A DNA stretch of 64,000 nucleotides from Bacteroidota bacterium. Lineage in GTDB: Bacteria > Bacteroidota > Bacteroidia > Chitinophagales > Chitinophagaceae. The position numbers and the translations under genes are program-made. The DNA lies in the NCBI GenBank assembly GCA_023430465.1, contig JAEZAM010000081.1:1-64000 (forward strand), in the 5' to 3' direction. The notes under the pieces were generated by a model that saw nothing but the letters and a program-made list of their open reading frames with translations, ran no database searches and was not told the origin of the DNA. Below, one piece after another: positions 24,311 through 34,000 of the stretch. Positions within the stretch are counted from its first letter, which is position 1, and each line of letters starts with the position of its first letter.

Positions 24311-25717
24311 TTAATGGACGGTCCTGGTATTGGCTTCGGGTTTAACTGCTGTATCCGCCGGCACAGCCTCCCGATTGGCATACTGCGCGTCAGTTTTGCG
24401 AAGCCGTATCTTGTTCACTATAAATTCTCCGAGTCTTTTTCCTGATACTGAACCTTGTTCGTTATCGAACCGGTAGTGGATGCCGCCATACAACCTCGAC
24501 ATGGCTGCCTCCTGCGCAGCGGCGCGGAAGGAGCGGATCTCGCGGCTTTTAATGCCGAACTCAAGTGATGATGTATCAGTAAATGAAAGGTTGTCGCCAA
24601 ACCATTTTGTCATCACTTCCGCCGCGGCGGCTGAGATCGTAGCGTGGCCGGATGTATACGAAGGGAAAGGAGGCGTTTGAATGTAAGGCCGCCAATCCTC
24701 TCCCAGGTATTTATTGATCGCCGTTTCAGGGCGGATATAATTACTCCGGTATTTTTCATCCCAGCAGGCGATGAAGGCATCGAACAAAGCGATGGATGTT
24801 TGCGTATACGCGGCTACTGTAGTTGCAAAATCAGCACCTGACTTGCTTGCCGCAATGCCTACAATGTTCATCCAGTGACCGGATGGGGAAAATTTCTTTG
24901 TTGCATACATGGCATGACCGTTCACGACAAGTTTGAACGGATTATCATCCCAGAAATCAGCGATATGTTTTTGCTCGTCTGTGAGATTCTCGCCGACTGC
25001 TTTCACTTCACGCAGATACCCATAGTATTCACTCGTTGTGTCTTTGATATTGAATACAGGCGGCCGGATCGGCATGAACTGGTTGCAGGTATCGATTGCA
25101 AGGCAACGGATGCTGTTCCATTTCGGCTCCACTGCACCGGCATACATCGGTGGAGTGGGCACCCAGCGGCCGTCTTCATCCCGTACTGTGTATTTTTCCG
25201 CACTTCTGGTCTGCAGGTAAAAATCAGCCTTGCTCCATTTGAGTATGGAGGCCACCACGGTGTCTGACCAGGCGATGGTATTTTCCAGAACGTCGTCTGG
25301 CATACCAGCTTTGGTAGCGGCTTTTGTCAGCTCATCATAATAGCCCATCATACTGCCTTCGGGGAAGGTGACTGCATTACCGACTTTGCAGAAAGAAAGA
25401 AGGCTGGCAAAAGAGAAATCGATCTCTTTTTCATTCACAGGTTTCGGCATTTGCGTCAATCCGCGCACCTGGCCGGCAAGCGATACAAAGTCAGCGTTGC
25501 CCGCAGCCATGGTCTCATACGCCGCAATGTTTGCATACGCATAGTTCCGGGTTGCGATCATGGGTGGAAAATTGTTTTCCAGTACCACATCGTTGAGTTT
25601 CTTAACGGTCTTGCAATACAATAATGCATCTTCCGTATAAGCCTTGTAATTGCCTTTCTCTCCGCTACAGGAGGTAAGCAGCACTGCCACGAGGACAGTC
25701 AAAAGAGTCAATCGCAC
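24311..25717 (-). CDS. Vanadium-dependent haloperoxidase-like lipoprotein (PAP2 fold), copy B
   Basis: This 468-residue protein has a lipoprotein signal (LVAVLLTSCSGE, Cys at 17). The cofactor residues are intact: K322 (CWDEKYRSN), R329 (YIRPET), SGH at 356-358 (FPSYTSGHATISAAAA), and R408 and H414 (MSRLYGGIHYRFDNEQG). It shares the motif spacing of copy A but little else, so the two are old paralogues and not a recent duplication. It would act at the cell surface or in the periplasm. Halide oxidation or phosphatase activity is possible. Confidence 0.88.
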   Translation of the reverse strand: MRLTLLTVLVAVLLTSCSGEKGNYKAYTEDALLYCKTVKKLNDVVLENNFPPMIATRNYAYANIAAYETMAAGNADFVSLAGQVRGLTQMPKPVNEKEIDFSFASLLSFCKVGNAVTFPEGSMMGYYDELTKAATKAGMPDDVLENTIAWSDTVVASILKWSKADFYLQTRSAEKYTVRDEDGRWVPTPPMYAGAVEPKWNSIRCLAIDTCNQFMPIRPPVFNIKDTTSEYYGYLREVKAVGENLTDEQKHIADFWDDNPFKLVVNGHAMYATKKFSPSGHWMNIVGIAASKSGADFATTVAAYTQTSIALFDAFIACWDEKYRSNYIRPETAINKYLGEDWRPYIQTPPFPSYTSGHATISAAAAEVMTKWFGDNLSFTDTSSLEFGIKSREIRSFRAAAQEAAMSRLYGGIHYRFDNEQGSVSGKRLGEFIVNKIRLRKTDAQYANREAVPADTAVKPEANTRTVH

Positions 25718-25769
25718 GTTGTCGAAATTTTAAAAATGAGAATAGCCCGCCTGGCAACGGCGGGAAAGA

Positions 25770-26360
25770 TCAGGCGTTCAGCCGGGGTGGCTTGCCTGGT
25801 TGGGTAAGTGACGTATGCATGGTGGCAGCAGTGAAGCTACCATAGTTCTGCGTCATAGAAGTTGAGAAAGCCTGCAGGCCGGGAAGATCATTGCGATCAT
25901 CGCATTCACCAAAGAAACCTTTGGCAAAACTCTGGTTACCGCTTGAATTTTTTTCCGGCTGGCTATGATCCAGTCCGTTGGCTTTTTTGAAAAACTCGTT
26001 GCCGCCCTGTTCGATATCCTGGCGCGACTCGTTTGGGATGCATTTCAGCACGAGGAAGCCATTCTCTACTTTTCTTTTAACGTAAGAATATACCTGGCCG
26101 TCGATCTCGACTTCACCATAGTGGCGTTCAAATTCAGGCTGATTGATCTGGTAAGGGATGTTGAGGGGAATGCTGATCTCGACGAGGTCTTCTTCTGCAT
26201 ATTCCTGGTTGTCAATACGTGCTTCCAGCCTTGTATCGGCCTTAGCAGCCAGGATGTCCATCACGATACGGTATCCGTACCAATTGAAGAACAGCATGAT
26301 GAGCAATAATATGGCAGCAGTTTTTTTCACTCCTCGTTTAGGTAAGTACAAAATAACCAT
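25770..26360 (-). CDS. Small membrane protein of unknown function at the head of the haloperoxidase operon
   Basis: This 196-residue protein has a single membrane helix at about residues 13-34 (AAILLLIMLFFNWYGYRIV). An extracytoplasmic part with an Ile/Val-rich strand region follows (VEISIPLNIPYQINQPEFERHYGEVEIDGQVYSYVKRKV). The C-terminus is rich in Gly, Ser and Asn and ends in the short basic-aromatic peptide PGKPPRLNA. It is the first gene of the block, 52 bp before copy B. No enzymatic motif is seen. Similar small proteins are often found beside TonB-linked systems in this phylum, but the function is not known to me. Confidence 0.6.
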   Translation of the reverse strand: MVILYLPKRGVKKTAAILLLIMLFFNWYGYRIVMDILAAKADTRLEARIDNQEYAEEDLVEISIPLNIPYQINQPEFERHYGEVEIDGQVYSYVKRKVENGFLVLKCIPNESRQDIEQGGNEFFKKANGLDHSQPEKNSSGNQSFAKGFFGECDDRNDLPGLQAFSTSMTQNYGSFTAATMHTSLTQPGKPPRLNA

Positions 26361-26771
26361 TAATTAGCAATCACTGAAAAAAAGTGGAGGATTTTTCTTT
26401 CCTGGTTATTCAAAACTCAAAACGGAAAACTCAAAACGAAAACCTTAAAGGTCAATTATCGGCCAATAGCCCGATAAGGGCTTTACCCCCCGACAAGGGC
26501 TTTAGCCCGCGAGTCGGGTAATTTGAATAGCTCCACTTTTGTCGGGGTAAGGCGTTCACGGGCGGAAGTACCTTCCCAGCGCAAGCAGGACAGGTACGCT
26601 CGTCCGCCGCGCTAACCGCTACTCAGGATCCAGGCGTACTCAACCAGCAGAAACTAAAAGGTTAAGAGCGGTCCGGCACCCTTCGACAAGCTCAGGGCAA
26701 GTCCAACCATCGAGCATCCAGGATCCCGAATCCCTATCTCGCAAACCGCACTTCTTCCTATTTTTGACGCG
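26361..26771. repeat. Intergenic repeat patch (411 bp)
   Basis: No gene is supported. The stretch holds a direct repeat of AAAACTCAAAACG (about 26409-26443), a nested palindrome in which GGGCTTTAGCCC lies between CCCGAC-type arms (about 26463-26518), and a copy of CCCTTCGACAAGCTCAGGG (26680-26698). All three motif families recur elsewhere in the window. Confidence 0.6.
26759..26766 (+). promoter_or_regulatory. -7-like box five bases before the SRPBCC gene
   Basis: TATTTTTG is a full match to TAnnTTTG and ends 5 nt before the ATG at 26772. If used, it would give a nearly or fully leaderless mRNA. No clear -33 element was found. Confidence 0.35.
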
Positions 26772-27695
26772 ATGAAAAGAATTGCTGTCATTGTCCTCGG
26801 GCTTCTCGCCGTTGGAACACTTCTCAGTTTTATCCTGGTACCTAATGTTGTAGAACTCACGCACCGCAGGGTTATAAAAGCTGATTATGTTGCCATCGAG
26901 CGGCGACTGACGGATACCGCTGCCTGGATGGACTGGTGGCCACAACCTCAAACCTACCCTTTCTATGACGGAATTTCGTATAAAGCCGGGACCCGCACAC
27001 CCGCTACCATCGCCGTGGAAGCCAGCACTCCATCAATTTCTGTTTCCTCATTTATCCGTATCCGTCACGGCGGCCATGATTCTACCGGCATCGAATGGGT
27101 ATCGATTTTTCCAACTTCCTATAATCCCATCACCCGCATCTCCCGCTACTTTGAAGGGAAAAAGATTGCGGAACGCTCAGCAGCACTGACAGATCACCTC
27201 GCCACTTATTTTTCTACGATGGAAAATCTTTATGGTGTTCACATCGATGAGGTGATCGTGCGTGATTCCTTACTCGCTGTAACTTCAGAGACAGGCACGA
27301 ACTACCCTGACCTTGCAGGCATCTACCGGCTGATCAATAAACTGCGGTCGCATGTAAAAAGCAATGCGGCGGCAGAAACAGCACCGCCAATGGTAAACGT
27401 ATCAAGGCTGGACGGTGGTGAGATCGTAACCCGAGTGGCGATACCGGTTGACAGAGAAATAAAATCTTCTGCTGATATCCAGTTTAAACGCATGCTGGCA
27501 AACGGGAACATGCTGAAGACCACTGTTCGCGGTGGCAGCGGGGAAGTAAACAAAGCGCTGAACAACATGCGCATGTTTGTTGAAGATCACAAACGCACGG
27601 CGCCAGCCATTCCTTACCAGTCGTGGGTGACTGACCGCATGGCAAACCCTGACAGCTCACAATGGGTGACGGAGATATACTACCCGGTCATGTGA
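26772..27695 (+). CDS. SRPBCC / GyrI-like effector-binding domain protein
   Basis: This 307-residue protein has an N-terminal signal-anchor or signal peptide (MKRIAVIVLGLLAVGTLLSFILVP). The first half resembles SRPBCC polyketide-cyclase-like domains (HRRVIKADYVAIERRLTDTAAWMDWW, with the buried Trp residues typical of this fold). The second half resembles the GyrI-like small-molecule binding domain (VNVSRLDGGEIVTRVAIPVDRE, EIYYPVM). It has no DNA-binding part. Its stop codon abuts that of the convergent FG-GAP gene (TGATCA). Confidence 0.65.
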   Translation: MKRIAVIVLGLLAVGTLLSFILVPNVVELTHRRVIKADYVAIERRLTDTAAWMDWWPQPQTYPFYDGISYKAGTRTPATIAVEASTPSISVSSFIRIRHGGHDSTGIEWVSIFPTSYNPITRISRYFEGKKIAERSAALTDHLATYFSTMENLYGVHIDEVIVRDSLLAVTSETGTNYPDLAGIYRLINKLRSHVKSNAAAETAPPMVNVSRLDGGEIVTRVAIPVDREIKSSADIQFKRMLANGNMLKTTVRGGSGEVNKALNNMRMFVEDHKRTAPAIPYQSWVTDRMANPDSSQWVTEIYYPVM

Positions 27696-30600
27696 TCACT
27701 GCAGTGTCACAACCATCGCGGGTGCATTGTTTCGGGCAAGTATATATGCCTGTGTTGATCCAATCCGAATCGGTTGCATGTTTCGCACCTGACCTTTAAC
27801 TCCTGGTCCGCCAAGTGGCACCGCCGTCCAGTCGCCTTTGCCATTATTCAATAACAACGTCCCATAGTCCGCATCATATCTGCCCATCTCTATGTTGTTA
27901 TCATAAAAATTACCAAAGAGCAGCAGATCGGGATGGCCGTCCTTGTTTGCATCCACGACAGACCCAGCCCTCAACTGGCTTAGTTGCGCCTCAAATGGCA
28001 GATCTGCTGCCTTCATCACCGAACCATCCTGGTAATAAACCGTACTCGCAAAATGGTCTGCCTTCGATATCGCGGATTTGTTGAGCGCGTCACTGCCAAA
28101 CATATCCTTTATCGTGGCCTTTGCAAAATCGCCGGCATAAAGAAATTTCTTCTTGAGGAAGGGCACCTGTTTTTCCAGCTCGGCTTTGTTGGCAAACTGT
28201 ATTTCTTTCCCGGCCAGGTAATACGTCAACAGTTGTTCTCTTCTGCCATTGCCGTCGAAATCGTTGAAGTATAAACGGACAGGCTGCGAGGAATCAGCAC
28301 GCAGCCTGCTGTTCAGCCCCAGGTTGCCTGCTACCAGGTCCATCTTTCCATCGCCGTTGAGATCAGCGGGTAAAACAAAATTCCACCAGCCATACTGCCC
28401 GGATACAGGCTGCTCTGTGAGTTTGCCATTTGAGTTGATGAATACAGCGATAGGTGCCCACTCTCGCGCGAGCACGAGGTCGGGATCTTTGTCGTTATCA
28501 ATGTCGACCCATTCTGCATCCGTGACAAAACCAGCAAGCGCAAGTGCAGGAGCAAGTTCCTTCGTTGCGAGTTTAAACTTTCCTTTGCCATCATTCAATA
28601 ACAGGTACGATTCCGGCACCTGCCCGTAGGCCCAGGGAACTGCGCGGGCTCCTATAAACAGGTCCGGTGCACCATCGCCATTGATATCAGCGGCTGCGAC
28701 GGTGGAGGCTGTCAGGTACATCGGCGGTAATGCGGCAGTATCGCGCGCAAGCCCGCCTTTTCCATCGCCCAGGTATATACGCGGTGAATTGTGCCGGTCA
28801 TTTCCATAAAACTCGTTGCCGCCACTCGCAACAAGCAAGTCCGGGTGCGTATCCAGATTCACGTCCGCCCACACTGCCTGCACATCTTCATAGATACTAT
28901 CTACCATTAGCTGCGATGAGCTTTGCTTTTGAAATCGCCCACCGGGTTTTTGCAGAAACAAGCCAGCCTGTTGATTCCGGGCTCCGCCAATAAAGACATC
29001 ATCCAGGCCGTCATGGTTGATATCGGCCACCGCCATAGCCGGGCCTTCGCTGGATATCATGTGCGGGATCAGCGGCTCGCGATCAAACTCTACAAAATGA
29101 TTTTCCTTGTGAACAAAATCCAGCCCGCTGCCAGCAGTTATGTCCACCAGCCTGTAAGCAGGTACAGGTGGCTGAAGCCGTGTAAAATCAAATAGGGGAT
29201 GCTCTGCGGAATATGTGATGGTTAATTTCCTGTTCAATGTATCCAGTTTCAACGACTGGTATCGCCGGTCGGGCCAGATCAATAATGCAGAATCGATCTT
29301 CCTGCCTGACGCTCCGATCAACAGCGGTCCTTCCATGCTTGACATGAATCCCCGGACTGCCTGCTTTTCGTAAGTTCTTGTTTCGCCTCCGGCAAATATC
29401 ACAATCCTGCTTCCTGTCGCAGTCGTATTGCCGGAAGGTCCCTTCAATGTTATTGTATAGGAACTGTTGGGAGAATTGTCCGCAGCCTGGTTTGCATAAA
29501 CCACAGCGTTATCATCAATGTTATTCACCACAACATCCAGGTCACCATCGTTATCCAGATCTGCGTAAGCTGCGCCATTGGAAAATGATGGGGCATTGTT
29601 GCCAATGCCGGCGTTCAAGTCCTCAAATTTCAAATTGCCGGTGTTGCGGTAGAACTTGTTCGGCAATTTGATCTCGGGAAATTTATCGATCAGGGCAAGG
29701 TCTGTTTTCTCTACTGAATTCTCGGTGATGCGTTGCTGTATCTCGCTGTTCGAAAGAAAGTTGATGTAATCGATGTCGTTCATCCGTTTCGGTATCCCGT
29801 TCGACACAAAGAGATCTTTGTTGCCATCATTATCAAAATCCATCCACAGCGGCGCCCAACTCCAGTCGGTGGCTGCTACGCCGCTGTAGAGTCCCACTTC
29901 GCTGAACAGACCATTCTTCCTGTTATACTGAAGATTGTTTCTTGTGTATTGATACGAGTACCCCTCACGAATTTTATATTGAAAAATATCGTAGGCATCT
30001 TCTCCAAGCGAGCGCTTCAGTATGTATGGATCTTCCGGCAACATATCCATGGAAATGATCTCCGGGAATCCGTCATTGGTCACGTCTGCCACATCCACGC
30101 CCATGGAAAACTGGCTGGTATGCATCAGTTGCTCCGCTGACTGCTCCACGAATGTGCCGTTGCCAGTATTGATGTAGAGGTAATCGTTTTCGTGGAAATC
30201 ATTTCCAATATAAATATCCGGGTAGCCGTCTACATTGATGTCCGCAATGGATATTCCCAGCCCATAACCGATTGCGGTGCTGTTAATGCCAGCTTCACCC
30301 GTTACATCAGTGTACTTTCCACCGTCATTCCTGAACAGCCTGTCGCCCGCGAGTGGATGAGTGGTGCCGTCGAATTCGCGCCTTGGCTTGAACGTGCCAT
30401 TCTGATGCACCGAATGATTCATCAGGTACATGTCGAGATCACCGTCAAGATCATAATCGAAGAATGCGGCCTGGGTGCTGAAGCCTGAAAAATCAAGTCC
30501 GTAGTCGGCGGCCTTGTCGACAAACGTGGGGATGCCTGCAGGGTTATTCCCCTGGTTTACCAGCAATTGATTTCGGCCTTTCAACTGCAGGTAATTGCCA

Positions 30601-31040
30601 ACTTTACAGACGTAAATATCAAGCTTGCCATCATTGTTGATATCCACCACCGAGATGCCGGTGGTCCAGCTCTGGTCGTCCGGTATGCCAGCGTCTTTGC
30701 TGATATCGCGAAAACGAAGCTTCCCTTCATTCAGGTACAACTTGTTTGCCTGCTGATTCGAGCCAAAGAAAATATCCTGCAACCCGTCATTATTGAAGTC
30801 GCCGGCGCCTACCCCACTGCCATTGTAAAAATAGATGTACTTGAAGAGGTTGAACGCGGGATTATAGGTCAGCTTATTGGCAAAATTGATCCCTGTTACT
30901 TCGCTGTTTAATGCAATAAAGGCAGAGGGCGCATCATTATCCTTCCTATTGCAGGCAGCAAGCGCCAGCAGCATCAAACCCCAAATGACCCTTGACGTCA
31001 TTCTCCTCATAATCACCATATGCTTTGCTGAGAACATCAT
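27696..31040 (-). CDS. FG-GAP/VCBS-repeat ASPIC-UnbV surface lipoprotein, copy 1
   Basis: This 1114-residue protein has a lipoprotein signal (LMLLALAACNRK, Cys at 30). More than ten FG-GAP-type calcium loops of the form DxNxDGxxD lie along the chain (DFNNDGLQDIFFG, DINNDGKLDIYV, DLDGDLDMYL, DINVDGYPDIYIG, DFDNDGNKDLFV, DINHDGLDDVFIG and others). In the middle an ASPIC/UnbV segment is seen (TATGSRIVIFAGGETRTYEKQAVRG). The repeats predict beta-propellers that bind Ca and often polysaccharide or protein. The ATG at 31040 overlaps the stop of copy 2 by 4 bp. Another start at 31010 would give a more standard signal peptide. Confidence 0.85.
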   Translation of the reverse strand: MMFSAKHMVIMRRMTSRVIWGLMLLALAACNRKDNDAPSAFIALNSEVTGINFANKLTYNPAFNLFKYIYFYNGSGVGAGDFNNDGLQDIFFGSNQQANKLYLNEGKLRFRDISKDAGIPDDQSWTTGISVVDINNDGKLDIYVCKVGNYLQLKGRNQLLVNQGNNPAGIPTFVDKAADYGLDFSGFSTQAAFFDYDLDGDLDMYLMNHSVHQNGTFKPRREFDGTTHPLAGDRLFRNDGGKYTDVTGEAGINSTAIGYGLGISIADINVDGYPDIYIGNDFHENDYLYINTGNGTFVEQSAEQLMHTSQFSMGVDVADVTNDGFPEIISMDMLPEDPYILKRSLGEDAYDIFQYKIREGYSYQYTRNNLQYNRKNGLFSEVGLYSGVAATDWSWAPLWMDFDNDGNKDLFVSNGIPKRMNDIDYINFLSNSEIQQRITENSVEKTDLALIDKFPEIKLPNKFYRNTGNLKFEDLNAGIGNNAPSFSNGAAYADLDNDGDLDVVVNNIDDNAVVYANQAADNSPNSSYTITLKGPSGNTTATGSRIVIFAGGETRTYEKQAVRGFMSSMEGPLLIGASGRKIDSALLIWPDRRYQSLKLDTLNRKLTITYSAEHPLFDFTRLQPPVPAYRLVDITAGSGLDFVHKENHFVEFDREPLIPHMISSEGPAMAVADINHDGLDDVFIGGARNQQAGLFLQKPGGRFQKQSSSQLMVDSIYEDVQAVWADVNLDTHPDLLVASGGNEFYGNDRHNSPRIYLGDGKGGLARDTAALPPMYLTASTVAAADINGDGAPDLFIGARAVPWAYGQVPESYLLLNDGKGKFKLATKELAPALALAGFVTDAEWVDIDNDKDPDLVLAREWAPIAVFINSNGKLTEQPVSGQYGWWNFVLPADLNGDGKMDLVAGNLGLNSRLRADSSQPVRLYFNDFDGNGRREQLLTYYLAGKEIQFANKAELEKQVPFLKKKFLYAGDFAKATIKDMFGSDALNKSAISKADHFASTVYYQDGSVMKAADLPFEAQLSQLRAGSVVDANKDGHPDLLLFGNFYDNNIEMGRYDADYGTLLLNNGKGDWTAVPLGGPGVKGQVRNMQPIRIGSTQAYILARNNAPAMVVTLQ

Positions 31041-34000
31041 TGTTTTAGTTTATAGACCAATGGCTTCCTGTTATTCATCGCTGCTACCAGTTTCACCCCG
31101 GTACTTGTATTGATAAACCGCAAACTTCTGACAGCACCGTCCAGGTTGAGCCCGGATGCATTGTTGGGCATGAATGACCATTTTCGTTGGCCGGTATTTA
31201 GCAACACTGTACCCTGGCTGGCGTCGAGCCGTCCAAATTGCGGTGTGAAGCCAAACATGTTGCCGCCCAGCACGAGGTCTGGTCGCCTGTCGTGGTTCAC
31301 ATCATGCAAAGCAATTGCATTCACGCTCGATAACTGGACCATGTGCGAAAGCGGCTGGACATCAAAACGCCCTTCGCCCTGATTGTACAGTATAGCCGAT
31401 GCGCCGGTGTTGAACTCCATCACCATAGCTTTGTCGATCACAGCTTTGGGAAAAAGTTCATGAATGGATTTTTTCGCAAAAGCGGCATGGCGCAAATTTT
31501 CTTTTTTCAGGCCAGGAAACTGGTCGGTGATCTCGCGTCTTAGAAACACCGGCACATCTTTTCCGTCGATATGCCGGGTGAGGAAACAGTCCTGTGAACC
31601 GTTACCATCGAAGTCGGCAATCCACGCCTTTACCGGATTGTCTTTTCCTGGACGCAGGTAAAAATTCTCGCCTATGTTACCAAGTACGATATCCGTCAGG
31701 CCGTCGCCATCGAGGTCAGCAGCCTGTACGCTCATCCACCATCCTTTCAGGTTTTCCAGTCCAGGCAAGGCCAACGATACCAGTTTTTTATCTGCCAATC
31801 GAAGTATTTGCGGCGCCATCCACTGGCTGGTCACGATGAGCTCAGGAATATTATCACCCGTCACATCAGCCCAGGTTGAGGCCGTCACCATACCATGTTT
31901 AAAATCCGGCATCACTTCATCGGTGGCATCGGTAAAATGTCCGTTGCCGTCATTCCTGTAGAAGTAACTCCGGGGAGGCACACCATAGTTGAAAGGAACA
32001 CTGCGGCTTCCAACAAAGAGATCCAAATCGCCATCACCATCTATGTCATAAGAGCAGGCGGTTGAGATATTATTTGAGTTGGCCGGAAACCCTGATGTAG
32101 CCAGGGTGAAATTTCCTTTGCCATCATTTTTATACAACCGATGTTGGAGTTCCCTGCCGCCGGGCCTGGTCGAATTACCTCCGGCTCCGAGGAAGAGATC
32201 CGCATCACCGTCGTTATCACAATCAAAAAAATGAACCGCTACATCTTCAAAATCAGTGAAGCTGTTAAAGACAGCCTGTTCAGAAACAGTAAAGCCGGTA
32301 GCGTTTTGGATGTATAGCCGGCCGGGTTGCCCTTTTGCACCACCGATATAAAGATCTTCCATCCCATCCCCGTTTACATCTGCTGCAGCTATCTGTGGGC
32401 CCTCCGTGGACAACTGCTCGGGGAGATTGCGTTGATCATAGAAGTCGATGTATTCATCTTCGGTATGTTTATCGAAATTGCTTTCTTCCGCAATGAATAC
32501 CGGGCTGGGGTTCATTTTAGGCGATCTTGCTCTTGTTGCCCGGGAAATAGTTGCATGATCCAGTTTATACAACGTATCAGCAGCAGGATTCGTCAGCACT
32601 GAATAACTGCTATCGGGCCACGTGATAACCAGGGAGTCATATTTCGCCAGGGCGCCTGTCCCGAACAATTGCTTATAGTCTACCGACGACTGAAATCCAC
32701 GCGTGGGTATCAGTTCCCGCGACCATGTATGCTCACCTGCATAGAGTCTCAGTTTGGCGCCGATGGCAAATGTATTGCCGCTGGTTCCTTTAAGTGAAAC
32801 GGCAAGATAGTGTTGATCCTGGTGCTGTTCACGTGACTGATTCCTGTATACAAATGCCGGCTGGTTCACATTGCTGATCACGAGATCAAGATCACCGTCA
32901 TTATCAAGATCACCATATGCCGCACCGCTGGAAAAGGAAGGTTGCGTGAAGCCCCAATCGTTACCGGCATCGGAGAAGCGCAGGTTGCCCTCATTCTTAA
33001 ACATCTTATTGACCAGCGGCACGGACGGCATCTTACGGATGATACTGTCTACTTCCTCTTTTTCACCCGTCATCACCATCCGTTGAATAATATCATCTGC
33101 AAAGAAATCGATGAAGTCCTGATCGGTCACATCGTTGTAGATCCCATTGCACACATAGATGTCCGCATTGCCATCGTTGTTGGCATCAAAGACAAGCCCG
33201 CCCCAGCTCCAGTCGCTCGCGGCAACGCCGCTGTAAAACGCTGTTTCACTGAAACGGTTGTTGCCATTATTCACCTGCAAAGTATTCTGGGTATACTGGT
33301 TGTAGAAACCGGATCGCTGTTTCAGGCGCAGTACGTCGATGCTTTCAAATGATGTCGTCGTCTTGAGTCGATAGTCTTCAGATGGAAGCATATCGGTGGT
33401 GAAGATATCGTTGTAGCCGTCATTGTTGATATCCGCCATATCTGCACCCATGGATGCCAGGCTTGTATGTTGAGCCCATTGTTCCAGTTCATCCCTGAAG
33501 GTTCCGTTACCCTGGTTGATATAGAGGTAATCCCTTTCAAAGAAATCATTGGAAACATAGATGTCGGGGTAATGATCACCGTTTACGTCTCCCACTGTCA
33601 CCCCCAGCCCGAAACTGATCAGGCTGCCATATACTCCGGCCTCCTCGCTTACGTCTGTGAACACGTTGTTGTCATTGCGCAGGAATCTGTCGCCGCCGCC
33701 TTTCAGGAAGTCCTTCACCGGCCAGTCCCGGGCACGAAGGTTTCGCTTGTTGGCGTAGTTGAGGGTGTTAACGGGGATGAAACTGTTGTTGATGATAAAT
33801 ACATCCAGGTCACCATCGAGGTCATAATCGAAGAAGGCTGCGTGGGTAGCGTAGCCCCCGGTATTTTCCAATCCATACTCTTTGGCAGATTCAGTGAAGG
33901 TGAGGTCATGGTTGTTGATGAAAAGCTGGCTGACAGGCGGCTTGCCATCGATAAAGCCGGCATTGCACACATAAATATCTAGCCAGCCGTCACGGTTTAT

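Noticed and set aside
26361..26771. tRNA or small-RNA gene in the repeat patch
   Set aside because: No cloverleaf or T-psi-C motif was seen. The hairpins belong to dispersed palindromes.
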